From Tritrichomonas musculus (lineage: Eukaryota > Parabasalia > Tritrichomonadida > Tritrichomonadidae), in contig JAPFFF010000004.1 of the NCBI GenBank assembly GCA_039105265.1, positions 6,057,501 through 6,121,500 on the forward strand: a DNA stretch of 64,000 bases, read 5' to 3'. Of this stretch, positions 41,884-51,624 are shown piece by piece (positions within the stretch are counted from its first letter, which is position 1; each line of letters begins with the position of its first letter). The notes below the pieces were generated by a model. That model saw only the letters and a list, made by a program, of their open reading frames with translations, was not told the DNA's origin and did no database searches. The position numbers and the translations under genes were made by a program.

Positions 41884-44007
41884 TCATAATTGTGTTGCTT
41901 GTTTTAAGTGGTCGCTATTAAATCCTCCAATTATAATTTCAGCGTTTGGCAGAGCAAAGAGAGAAAAAGATTCAGATACGAAATGAAAAGGGAAAGCTTC
42001 ATTATAAATCTTTTTAGCGTTAGGGAAAGAAATGATGAACAAAGCTGTACAATTATTAAAGCAATCCTTTCCCAAAGTCACCGAATCTGACAAAAACTCA
42101 ACATTATTCAAATTTGAGCACAGCAGAAAAGCATTTTGTTCAACGAGGGAGACTTTCCTAGGGAAAACCATATTTTTCAAAGCGCAACCCGAGAAAGAGC
42201 CCTCACCTATTGAATTAACCTCAGAATCCTCAAAGAAGTCCACTTTTTCAAGGAACTCACAATCAGAAAAAGCGCACGAATTAATTCTTGTAATGAAAGA
42301 AGGAATGATGATTTGCATTACATCACGACTAGAGAACACGATAACGTCGAAGAAGTCATTCTCGTTGTTTGACTTGCCGACGACCAATTTGTGTTCTTCG
42401 TCGAGATAATCAAAATTTTTATTTTGTGGTGAAATTATGAGATTGGTCAATTGGAAGGTGAAATTGCACCAGTTATTTTCCAGTTTTTCAACTTTTGGCG
42501 GGAAGGTGATGCTCTCAACAGAAGACTCAACAAAAGCTTTGGATCGAATTATCGTTAGTTCAGAATCCTCGGGAAATTCGACCGTTTTTAAATTTGTGTT
42601 GTTCATAAACGTTCCCTTCTTAATTTCACTGACACCTTTCGGTATGACTATTCTTTCAATGCTGGTGTCAGAAAAAACTTTGTTACCAAGTGAGGTCAAT
42701 TCGGATCCCTCTTCAAATTCCACTTTTTCTAAAGTCGGGCATTGGAAAAAGGCGAATCTTTCAATCGACTGAACGTGCCGCGGAATGAAGACTTCTCGAA
42801 TTGAATCGTATGAGAAACCGCTGTCGCCGATAGATGTCAATTCTGACTCCGGCGCGAAGTCGACAACAGTCAAGTCAGCGCAGCCGGAAAAAGAAAATTT
42901 GCCAATTCGCTTCACATGTCTGGGTATGAAAACTTTTTGAATGCCAGAGCCAGTGAAAACGTTATCGTCAATCAACGATAATTCTGAGTCCTCGTCGAAT
43001 TCAACTTTGGTCATGTGCTCGGTATCGATGAAGGCGGACTTGCCTATCGTCCTAACCGTTTTTGGTATCGTTATCTCATCTAACCGAGACCGAAAGAAGG
43101 CGTTTTCGCCAATTGAGAGGAGCTCTGAATTCTCCTCAAATTCAACATGCTGCAAATAAGAGCAGTCCAAGAAGGCACTCGAGCTGATATGCTTTATATA
43201 TGAAGGAATGAACGCCTCGTCAATGTCTCGAATTGCTATAACTAGGGTGTCGTAAACCTCTGAATTTTTGTCAGATTTGCCAACTACAATTTCATTGTTT
43301 TCGTCTAAAAATTTGAAATTTTCATTCAAATTTGAAATGGAAATGTCTTTTAGCTTCGAAAAATGGTTGCACCAATTATCTTCTAGTGTTTCTAATTTAG
43401 GCGGAAGCCAGAAATTTTCAATAAGCGAAAAAGTAAAAGCATTTTTGCCAATTGAGAGGAGCTCTGAATTTTCTGTGAATTGAATTTCTGTTAAAGATTT
43501 GCACTCTGAAAAAGCAGAAGAATTGATCCGTTTGATAAAGGAGGGTATAATGGCTTTGGTAATATCACGACGAGCAAATACTAGAATATCGTATGTTTCA
43601 CTATTTTTGTCGGATTTAGTAAGTAGCATTTTATTATCTAAATATTGAAAATCTTTATTGCTCGATGGGATATAGATGTTCACTAAATTTCCAGTGTCAC
43701 TGCACCAATCTTCACTTAAATTTTCTAGTTTGGGAGGAAATTTAATGCTTGTGACATTCGAACATGAAAATGAATTTCCAATCGTCGTAATTTCTGAATC
43801 ATCTGCAAATATAATCGATGTGAATTTGCAACTGGCGCCTAAGTCATCAACTAAGCCTGAAACTGTGTAAACTTGTGACTCGTATTTAATAGATTTGGGG
43901 ATAAAAAAGGTTTGATTTGAGGTACAAGATCCAGAAACTTTCGCTGTATTGTCTTTTTTGTTTATTTTGAAGAATAATCCGGATATTTGAATGCACTGCT
44001 CACTCAT
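41884..44007 (-). CDS. BspA-like leucine-rich-repeat protein
   Basis: The 707-residue product is made almost wholly of LRR_5 units, but of a different style from the gene at 16902. Here units of the form ELLSIGENAFxxSxLDEITIP alternate with larger spacers carrying NNWCN and LVVGKSDKN, probably beta-hairpin capping modules that occur about three times. No signal peptide or membrane helix is visible. BspA-like proteins mediate binding to proteins or surfaces. The middle (about 42600-43200) is richer in G+C than the ends. The start is supported by a TCATTTTTTT initiator just before the ATG. The 3' end lies about 130 bp from the hAT insertion. Confidence 0.85.
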   Translation of the reverse strand: MSEQCIQISGLFFKINKKDNTAKVSGSCTSNQTFFIPKSIKYESQVYTVSGLVDDLGASCKFTSIIFADDSEITTIGNSFSCSNVTSIKFPPKLENLSEDWCSDTGNLVNIYIPSSNKDFQYLDNKMLLTKSDKNSETYDILVFARRDITKAIIPSFIKRINSSAFSECKSLTEIQFTENSELLSIGKNAFTFSLIENFWLPPKLETLEDNWCNHFSKLKDISISNLNENFKFLDENNEIVVGKSDKNSEVYDTLVIAIRDIDEAFIPSYIKHISSSAFLDCSYLQHVEFEENSELLSIGENAFFRSRLDEITIPKTVRTIGKSAFIDTEHMTKVEFDEDSELSLIDDNVFTGSGIQKVFIPRHVKRIGKFSFSGCADLTVVDFAPESELTSIGDSGFSYDSIREVFIPRHVQSIERFAFFQCPTLEKVEFEEGSELTSLGNKVFSDTSIERIVIPKGVSEIKKGTFMNNTNLKTVEFPEDSELTIIRSKAFVESSVESITFPPKVEKLENNWCNFTFQLTNLIISPQNKNFDYLDEEHKLVVGKSNNENDFFDVIVFSSRDVMQIIIPSFITRINSCAFSDCEFLEKVDFFEDSEVNSIGEGSFSGCALKNMVFPRKVSLVEQNAFLLCSNLNNVEFLSDSVTLGKDCFNNCTALFIISFPNAKKIYNEAFPFHFVSESFSLFALPNAEIIIGGFNSDHLKQATQL

Positions 44008-44010
44008 TTC

Positions 44011-44020
44011 AAAAAAATGA
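44011..44020 (-). promoter_or_regulatory. Initiator-like motif TCATTTTTTT
   Basis: On the minus strand TCATTTTTTT ends 3 nt before the ATG of the BspA-like gene. This fits the trichomonad initiator (TCA then T/W-rich) and its usual closeness to the start codon. Confidence 0.5.
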
Positions 44021-45237
44021 TATCCTTTTTTTATGATTCAATATAAAATTGTTATATCTCATAATTAAATGATATTATTCATGTAAATTATAAATTTTAT
44101 GTATAATTAATTAAAATGAAAAATAAAATTTAAAAAATAAAATCTAAATATTTTTTATTTTTTAATAAATATTGAGAATAATACATGAAATAAACTTTTT
44201 ATATCTCTGCATTGAAATTCTTAACTAACTTCATATATCATTCAATTTATAAATAATGAAATAATTTTAGGAAAATGCGTTCATTTGACTTAAAACTACA
44301 TAATATTTATAATTATCTGAAGAATAGATAGATCAGTCATTATACAATTTTATTGAATGGTTTGAAATCCCCGTTAGTAATGTTTGAATGTGGAAAAGCA
44401 TTATAATATTTTGATTAAATCTTAGAATTTTCTTTGTATAATATAATTGTACTATTAAAATTAATATTTAAATGTTTAAATATTAAAAATAAATGTATAA
44501 GTAAAACAACATATAAAAAATATCTGATAAATTACAATGATTATCTAATATTTGTTGCTTAAAAAAATTAATAATAATCTCTATTAAAATATAATTGAGT
44601 ACAAATGATAATAAAATAAAATAATTAAGAAAACATGAAGAAAACATTAATATAATTTAAAGCCAATTTTATATTGAAAAATAATTATCTTATTATCGTT
44701 AAAAAATTAAATAATCAAATATTAAAAGTAAAAGCATAATATCATTTAATACTAATATTATATTTAATTATATATATTATAAAATATAATATATATATAT
44801 AATTATTTAAAATTTTAAAAATAATTGAGATATATGTATTTTATTTGTGAAAATAAAAATTTGTGACATATATAGAAATTTTTACAGAATATTCGAAAAT
44901 TCGATCATTTTTATCGAACATTTTTTTTATCAACCTAATAATGCTTTATTGTATTTTAATAAAAAGAAAAAAATCAATTTCCAAAAAAGCGAACAAACTA
45001 ATTGAAATTGTGATATGGGATTATTAACTAAATGAGGTTAACTACCTAGATATATCTAGCTTTATAAAGTTAATTTGAAATAAAAATGTTTCAAATCTTC
45101 AAAAAAATTAAATTAAAAAAATTAATTTTTTTAACATGACAAGTTATTCTATATCTAGCGCTGAAATAATAAATATGTTAATTAATTAGAACGAATTACT
45201 TGTCAATTCTCTCTCAAAATAACATAGAGCTCTATTA
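44021..45237. other. AT-rich intergenic DNA
   Basis: Between divergent genes. It is among the most AT-rich parts of the window, with TATA-like runs near 44760-44810. No ORF, inverted-repeat element or RNA gene was seen. Confidence 0.5.
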
Positions 45238-45309
45238 ATGATATATTTTTACAGAATAACTTTTGAATGTGCTATCGTTTATAAAAAAAAGAGCAAAAAA
45301 AGAAAGGAA

Positions 45310-46269
45310 ATGGACAATTTTTTAATTCTTAAACAATTATTCTTGACAGCAGAAGCGATTATAATTGGTGCTGGTGCAGGTCTCTCAGCATCAGGTGGAT
45401 ATGATTTTACAAATAAAGAATTTTTTAAGTATTCTTTTCCAGATTACCATCGCCTTGGTTATCAAAAATTTTGGGATATCCTCAGTAAATATTGGGATGT
45501 TAATGATAAAAACGAATTAGAATATTATGGATTTTGTGCATCGCAAGTAGATGTTTTTTTATACGATTTTAATGGTCCTGCTAAAACAGTGAATAATCTT
45601 CCAGGCGATCCGCATTATCACGCCCCTGCTCTTCAACCATACAAAGATTTATATCGACTTCTTTATTCCGACCGTTTAAAAATAAAAAACGAATCTTCTT
45701 TCTACATTTTCACGACGAATGTTGACCACCAGTTTCAATTGGCAGGTTTTCCGGACTCAATAATACTTTCTCCTCAAGGTGACCTGTCTTTTTTCCAATG
45801 CAGCCTTCCTTGTACTCACGATATATACGACGGTTATGAGTACGTTAAAAAAATTTTGAATAATATAGATAGAAAAACAATGAGTGCTCGTCCTGAAGAC
45901 GTTCCAAGATGCCCAAAATGTGGCAGAAGACTGATTCCAAATGTTAGATGCGATAACCGTTTTATTGAGGAACCTCATGTACTCAATTATGGCGGTTATA
46001 ATAAATTTATATCAAAATTTGTGAATACTGAGAAAAAAGTGCTCCTGCTTGAACTTGGAGTTGGATTTAGTACACCTTCCATTATAAGGTTTCCATTTGA
46101 TAGATTGGTGAAAAATAACAAGAATTTTTATTTGATCAGAATTAATAATAATCATCCAGAAGTGCCAAATGACCCTTCTTTAAAAGGAAGAGTTTTTTCA
46201 ATGAGTGATGACATTTCAGATGTTATATCGAGATTAGTCACAGAAATTCTTGATAATAATGAGATTTGA
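45310..46269 (+). CDS. SirTM-class (macrodomain-type) sirtuin, probable protein ADP-ribosyltransferase
   Basis: I place the start at 45310, because the 24 residues before it in frame are basic, low in complexity and precede the fold. The product (319 residues) has the sirtuin GAGAGLSASGG NAD loop, TTNVDHQFQ (Asn137, Asp139) and SPQGD (Gln156) where ordinary sirtuins have the catalytic His. It also has a zinc site (Cys164, Cys168, Cys201, Cys204). Gln in place of His, with the Asn-to-Gln spacing of 19, is the mark of SirTM enzymes, which ADP-ribosylate proteins rather than deacetylate them. Bacterial SirTMs sit beside macrodomain and lipoate genes; here it stands alone. Horizontal origin is plausible. 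The frame is intact. Confidence 0.8.
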   Translation: MDNFLILKQLFLTAEAIIIGAGAGLSASGGYDFTNKEFFKYSFPDYHRLGYQKFWDILSKYWDVNDKNELEYYGFCASQVDVFLYDFNGPAKTVNNLPGDPHYHAPALQPYKDLYRLLYSDRLKIKNESSFYIFTTNVDHQFQLAGFPDSIILSPQGDLSFFQCSLPCTHDIYDGYEYVKKILNNIDRKTMSARPEDVPRCPKCGRRLIPNVRCDNRFIEEPHVLNYGGYNKFISKFVNTEKKVLLLELGVGFSTPSIIRFPFDRLVKNNKNFYLIRINNNHPEVPNDPSLKGRVFSMSDDISDVISRLVTEILDNNEI

Positions 46270-47143
46270 AAAAATTAATTTTTTTCTATGTATTAGCTAT
46301 AAGTAATTCATATTATCATATAGTAGCTTAAATATACTGATATAAATACCCAATTTGTTGAAGTAACTGATTGAGAGTAAATTTTGAACAAACTTCAGTC
46401 AAAAATTAATTCATTCATTTTAATTTGATTTGTAACGTAAAAATCCACTTTTGTAAAAGAAAATGTAACCACAAAATTTTTAAATTTTTTATCCATTAAA
46501 TTTTTCATTTTTTTATCCAATTTCTTGTTATAATAATAATAATAATAAAAATCCACTATTGTAATAATAATAAATAAAAAAAAAGATGAAAAATAATTTT
46601 ATCATAATTTTCAAATTTTTCAAAAAAACAAAAGCTTTATAAATGGAGAAAATAACTTATAGATGATCCAATGATGTGATAAGCCAAGCTTACCAATATA
46701 TATCAGATCATTAGACAGATAATCCAGATGAAATAATTTTATATATAAGATGAGTTATTTAAGTACTTATTTAACCATTATTATATCATCCAAATTGCTT
46801 GAAAAACGGTCTAAATAAAGCAGTTGCTGGTAGCCTATGGCAATTTTTTTGTTGATAATAGTGATATTCATTGTATATTTATTGATAAATTAGATTATAA
46901 AATATTAATTCAAAGAAATAGTGGAAGATCACCAAGAAGAAGCCCAGTAATTTCAAAATGTGAATACATCGTTTAGTATGGATTATTAACCAATTGATGC
47001 AAAAAAAAGTGTTTAACAAATAAAGTTGGAATTTGTTTCTTGTTTTATAATTCCAAGATAAAAATATTACGTTGTAAAGCATCTATTTGAAAAAGAAAGA
47101 AAGAAAAACGAACAGTTTGTTTTATCATGTAATTACTGAGTTA
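46270..47143. other. AT-rich intergenic DNA
   Basis: ATAATA microsatellite-like runs near 46530-46580, with AAAATCCACT repeated at both sides. No convincing gene. Confidence 0.45.
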
Positions 47144-47272
47144 TTTTTGGAAAATGAAAATTTCTTTGGGTGCCACAAAAATATGTATGAAATATTATTA
47201 GATGATTTTTTTTTTGGAGAATGGGAAACTCTTTGGGTGCCACAAAAATATGTATGAAATATTATTGGATGA
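47144..47272. repeat. Tandem duplication, 67-bp period
   Basis: The 62 bp at 47144-47205 recur at 47211-47272 with a few changes. The shared core is CTTTGGGTGCCACAAAAATA. No coding role is seen. Confidence 0.8.
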
Positions 47273-47307
47273 ATTATTTACCGTGATTTTTTTTTATTAG
47301 GTTTAAT

Positions 47308-47890
47308 TTAATTTGAAAGGAACAAATTTTCCAATACAATTTTCAAATGTCCAGGATCTAAATATTCGATTAATTGGCCTGTTTCAGAATATGGTTGAAA
47401 TACCGGCGCTGTTTCAGCATCAAAGCCATGTATAATGTCAATAGATTCATAAGTATTTGCTTCAATCATGCATGATAAGGGCATTCTTCACCTTATTTAG
47501 ATGCCCGTAGAATCAATATATTGATGAAAACCATAATTACATATTTTCAGTGCTTCTTGCAGGCCATCAGCAATCTAGCCCAAATGTTGTATACTGCTAT
47601 ATATTTTCTAGTATCTTTTTTTTTTTAAGATTTGAGTATTGATAAAATTTTTTGAAAATCAAAAGGTTTCTTCAGATCAAAATGCATTGAATAATACTGC
47701 TTTTTTATCTTGTTGAACCCCAAACAGGTCCAACAAAATTCACAGCAATATTCTTTGATCCCCGAAGTTTGCTAATTTCATCCACCAATACATTGATTCA
47801 GAGTTATATTCGGACAAGAAATTAAAAAATTATCCCAAATATTTTCTAATTTTAAACATTTGTTAGTTATTTTATTAAGATAAATGTCGA
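47308..47890 (-). pseudogene. Decayed gene of unknown family
   Basis: The clearest part is a 58-codon minus-strand ORF (47484-47308, starting MPLSCMIEANTYESIDII). Upstream pieces in other frames are also protein-like: GLQEALKICNYGFHQYID, then SMHFDLKKPFDFQKILS, then SESMYWWMKLANFGDQ. Several stops and frame changes separate them, so this is a dead copy of a gene of at least 180 codons. I do not recognise the family. Confidence 0.45.
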
Positions 47891-48301
47891 AGAGGGGGGA
47901 AAAAATTCAGAGCTTATTTGTTTGTTCAAAATTAACGGTCAACTTCGAAAATTTTATTGTGTCATTATCTTTGAAATTATATTATAAAGCATCAATTATA
48001 ATAGAATAAATAATTATATAAGATGATGGACCATTCAAAACAATCTACTCAGATTTGCAATTTTTTTATTATCCATTTCCTGATTTTATTCAAGCAACAA
48101 GCGATGAATAAAAAAAAAACACTTTTCTTACTAATATAAAAATTGAGAAGATATTCTCAAAAAGTTTATAAAAGTTGGAAAATGAATTAATATGACAAAA
48201 TTGCTTATTTATATTGGGCAGGAATTCTTTTTCTTAAGATAACTTAAAAATTTGAGTCATTTTTCAATCACATCTATCAGCAAAAAAACAAAAATTTCAT
48301 C
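47891..48301. other. Intergenic DNA before the EF1A-like gene
   Basis: AT-rich. TCATTTTTCAATCACATC (about 48256-48273) is initiator-like and lies some 45 nt before the ATG. A second TTTCATC touches the ATG. Confidence 0.4.
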
Positions 48302-49670
48302 ATGACCAAAATCATTTCCACCTCTATCAAAAAATCTGATCCATCTAAAAAAGTTATAAATATTGTGATTATTGGACATGCTAATTCTGGGAAATCTACA
48401 ATGATTGGACATCTTCTTCGCAAACTCCAGTGTATCGATAATAATATATATCAACAGGCTGAAAAAGCAGCAGAACAAATTGGGAAACGTTCATTAAAAT
48501 ATGCATTTATTATGGATACATTAAAAAAATATCAATTCAAATTAAGGAATATCAATTCAAATTAAGGAAACATTTTTTGAAACATCTCAGCATTATTTCA
48601 CTGTAATTGACACCCCTGGCAATAAAAAATTCACCAAGAATGCTATAACTGGAATCTCACAAGCAAATGCAACAATCATGATGATAGATGCGACACCAGA
48701 GAATTTTGAAGCTGGAATTTCTCAAACACAAGAATATGCATTAATTTCTCTTTTTTTCAATATTAAACAAAAGGTTGTTGTTGATAATAAAATGGATGAT
48801 GAAACTGTCAATTTTAGTCAAATACGTTTCAATGAAATTAAAAATGAAATGACAAAAATTCTTGTTGAAATTGGATATAAACCTGATCAATACCAATTTG
48901 TCCCTGCTTCTGGATTCAGCGGCGATAACTTAATTGAAAAGTCAAGCAATCTTTCTTGGTGGACTGGGAAAACACTTCTAGAAACACTTGATGCTATAAA
49001 CGAATCTGTTCAACAAAACAATGAGAAAGCTCTTCGTTTTCTCATTAGAAAAGTTTTCAATGTTTCTGGTGTCGGAACTGTTGTTACGGGCTCAGTTGCT
49101 TCAGGCATGATGAAGCCAGGAATGAGAGTTACATTTCCACTTTCTAACATCACAAGTGAAGTGAAGTCAATTGAAATGTTCCACACAAAAATTGATGAAG
49201 CAGTTCCTTACAACATTGTTGGTGTTTGCATCGATGAAGATGCATCGAGTATTGTTAAACGCGATGTATGTGGCGAGGCAAACAGAAATCGGCCACTTGA
49301 ATGCATTGGATTTACTGCAAAGTTGATGATCAAAAATTATCCAGGCAAAATTTACGTTGGATACGAACCAATATTGTATTGTCGTGCAGGCCGTGTTCAA
49401 TGCAAATTCGAAAAATTTATTCAACGAATTAATAGATATCATGGAAATAAAGTCATCGAAAATCCAGAGTGGATACAAAAAGATGACGCGGCAGTTGTTG
49501 ATATAAGGTTATCCAAATCAATCTTTGTTGAACCATTTAAAGAATTTAATAATCTAGGTAGCTTTGTTTTAAGAGATAATAATCAAACAGTTGCAGTAGG
49601 ATTCATTCTTATTGTCGATAAAAAACCTCATTTTCTGAAAAAACGTCATAATGTGACGCCTGTTTGGTGA
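48302..49670 (+). pseudogene. Divergent EF1A-like translation GTPase, interrupted
   Basis: The first frame (48302-48565) carries the EF1A G1 loop as GHANSGKST and the following helix region. The second frame (open from about 48573, first ATG 48678) carries DTPGN (usual DAPGH), the NKMD base-recognition motif, FVPASGFSGDN, and domains 2 and 3 through QTVAVGFIL. It is thus an EF1A paralogue missing the effector loop (ERERGIT). The break falls exactly on a 20-bp tandem duplication (48531-48570, unit ATATCAATTCAAATTAAGGA). EF1A delivers aminoacyl-tRNA to the ribosome; this copy cannot. The organism must have normal copies elsewhere. The many substitutions suggest it diverged before the break. Confidence 0.75.
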
Positions 49671-50042
49671 AGATACCATTTATGAAGGAATTAGCATTGG
49701 TGTTGAATTAGCATAAAATGAGTTCAACGCTCCGAGGAATCCAGTTGAGGATTTCGACGATGCGGACCAGAAAGATCTTGAGTACCAAAAGCACTACTTC
49801 GGCTGGGAGGAGACATGTGAAAACGTGCTTAAACGGCAGCATCATATTGATGATGTTGTTCCCCACGATTTTGTTGAAGTTAATATTGATTTAATAGCCG
49901 GGGAGATCGTCCTCTCGATGAATTTTCAGTGGATGTATTAAGGAATCATTCGTATGGCTTTGCACACATTCCATTTAAAGAAGAGAGCGAAATTCCTGCT
50001 AAAATCGCATTTAATTATAATGTGCAGGATGTTTCGCATTAG
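49663..50042 (+). pseudogene. Unrecognised coding relic downstream of the EF1A-like gene
   Basis: A plus-strand frame starting at GEDTIYEGISIGVELA continues past one stop as NAPRNPVEDFDDADQ and HYFGWEETCENVLK. After one frame change it runs on as PLDEFSVDVLRNHSYGFAHI to a stop at 50040-50042. Codon use is richer in G+C than around it. It is a once-functional C-terminal protein part of about 125 residues. I do not know the family. It may be the tail of a gene fused or inserted behind the EF1A copy. Confidence 0.45.
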
Positions 50043-50417
50043 TGCATTGATAAAATTTGTATAAAAACTAAAAAAGTATCGAGTATTTATATTTAGATAT
50101 AAAGCAATCTTGTAAAATAATCAAATATTTACTTTGAGAAAAAATATTTTTGGAAAATATTCAACTTTTACACCATTCATTGAATGAATCCTTCTACTGG
50201 AAAATATTTATTTGAAATGTATAAAGCACTAAAAATTATTAAATTTAACAAAAAATAATGATTCAAATCAAGATCTAATAAAATTCACCTTTATGCATCT
50301 GATAATTCATAATATAATTTTATACACATACTTTTATTTTTTGTGGATATAGATAATAATAATATAATAGAGTTTGATTTAAAAAAAAATAATTAAAATT
50401 TATTATATAAAAATGAC
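50043..50417. other. AT-rich intergenic DNA
   Basis: 3' flank of the Rho-like gene. Only A/T-rich sequence seen. Confidence 0.5.
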
Positions 50418-50981
50418 TTAGCATATCAAACAATCTTTTTTGTCATGCATTTCTTGAGATGGAGGTTTTGTTCCAGTGACTGCTCTAACTGCTTGATCAA
50501 AAATTCTATCGATATTGATTTTCTTTTCAATAGAACATTCTATATAATCAACAGCACCAATCTTTTCTTTCAATTCTTCTCCCGCTGATTGTAAAGAAGG
50601 CTCCATTCCTTTTGATTTGTATTCGTCTGCATGTTTTGAAAAATCGTTCCTTTCATCAATATTGGTTCCAACCAATATGATATGTGCATTAGGATTTGCT
50701 TCTTTAACAGCAGGCGCATAAGTTTTCTCGATACTTTGGAATGATTGAGGTGTTACAAGAGAAAAGCATAAAACAAACACATCAACATCTGAGTATTTTT
50801 TATAATCTGCTTGGTCTAGAGAGTCAAATAAATGCAAGCTAATTTCGTTTCCATCAACGTTTGTCTTTTTTTCAAAATCATCATAGGTATTCGAGCCTTG
50901 AGATTGATTTGTGTATATATCTAATACACTTGTCTTTTGGGAAGCTTCATCCCCGACAACAACGCATTTAATGGTTTTCAT
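50418..50981 (-). CDS. Rho-like small G protein with altered P-loop and switch II
   Basis: The 187 residues align with Rho/Rac from end to end, starting MKTIKCVVVGD and ending in a CaaX box (C184-L-I-C) for prenylation. The nucleotide motifs are abnormal. The P-loop is GDEASQKT instead of GDGAVGKT (Glu at the Gly12 position, Gln at Gly15). Switch II is DSLDQ instead of DTAGQ (Asp at the Gly60 position). TNID serves as the base motif (usual TKLD/TQID) and ECSI as G5. Rho proteins switch the actin cytoskeleton. These changes should block normal GTP hydrolysis and possibly nucleotide cycling, as in atypical Rho proteins. The frame is intact and a TCATTTTA initiator touches the ATG, so the gene is probably expressed. 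Confidence 0.85.
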   Translation of the reverse strand: MKTIKCVVVGDEASQKTSVLDIYTNQSQGSNTYDDFEKKTNVDGNEISLHLFDSLDQADYKKYSDVDVFVLCFSLVTPQSFQSIEKTYAPAVKEANPNAHIILVGTNIDERNDFSKHADEYKSKGMEPSLQSAGEELKEKIGAVDYIECSIEKKINIDRIFDQAVRAVTGTKPPSQEMHDKKDCLIC

Positions 50982-50989
50982 TAAAATGA
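50982..50989 (-). promoter_or_regulatory. Initiator motif TCATTTTA next to the ATG
   Basis: On the minus strand TCATTTTA is followed directly by ATG of the Rho-like gene, a very good fit to the trichomonad Inr. Confidence 0.55.
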
Positions 50990-51319
50990 AGGATAAAAAC
51001 TAAAATTTTACATTCATTCAATAGATATAAATAAAATCTAGATTTCAGTATTTTATCCCAAAAAGTTCAATTTAATTGTTTATTACATTATCCGCTATTG
51101 AAAAATAAAAGAATATTGAATTCACGGTTCAATCTTAAAAATTGGATTTATTTTGAAAAATATTAGGAGAATCCTGAAAAATATTTATATTTAATATTTT
51201 AAACATTTTAATTAAATTATTAACATAAACAAAAATATTGTTACCTTAGGTATAAACAAAATTTCATATATCATCAACATTAAAGTAAATATAATAATCA
51301 ATAGGGCCGATTTTTTGTA
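50990..51319. other. Intergenic DNA between the Rho-like gene and a MITE
   Basis: AT-rich sequence with no ORF or repeat of note. Confidence 0.5.
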
Positions 51320-51588
51320 TCATTCAAATTCACCGTCCACTTTTTGGTAAGAAGCAAAATGACCTCAATATTTTGAATGCATATCTGTCCTTTAATTTTT
51401 ACATATTTTTCACCGAAGTCTCCATACCGCCCAGCGGGCGTCGAGTACAGCCGAGCGGCAGCGAGGCGGAGCTGAGAGCCCGCGGGTGGCGGTAAGACTC
51501 GGTAAAAATTGTAACCCGAAATGATATATTGCTATTAAATATTGATGACAAGAGCTCTTTTAAAAAAGTGGACGGTGAATTTGAATGA
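51320..51588. mobile_element. 269-bp MITE with a GC-rich hairpin core
   Basis: Perfect 26-bp inverted repeats bound it (51320-51345 and 51563-51588, start TCATTCAAATTCACCG). The centre (51411-51504) is strikingly GC-rich and folds on itself. No target duplication is obvious. It ends 37 bp from the stop codon of the dehydrogenase gene. Confidence 0.8.
51411..51504. other. GC-rich hairpin
   Basis: CACCGAAGTCT...TACCGCCC on the left pairs with GGCGGTAAGACTCGGT on the right, with an inner AGCGGGC/GCCCGC stem. It resembles the hairpin at 55729-55791 (shared GGCGGTA followed by CTCGGTAAAAA). Confidence 0.65.
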
Positions 51589-51624
51589 ACAAATATTCAG
51601 CCATATATTGTTAAAGTTAATTAT

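Noticed and set aside
44760-44815. TATA-rich stretch as a promoter
   Set aside because: Trichomonad promoters typically lack TATA boxes and use the initiator, and such runs are frequent here by composition alone.
45310-46269. Annotation as a histone deacetylase sirtuin
   Set aside because: The position of the catalytic His holds Gln with the SirTM spacing, so deacetylase activity is unlikely.
51411-51504. A piece of rRNA or tRNA gene because of its high G+C
   Set aside because: No rRNA or tRNA consensus words were recognised, and it is centred between perfect inverted repeats, as expected for part of a MITE.
51320-51588. A 9-bp target duplication that would place this MITE with the 55.7-kb element
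   Set aside because: The flanks (TTTTTTGTA and ACAAATATT) do not match, and the terminal repeats are unrelated.
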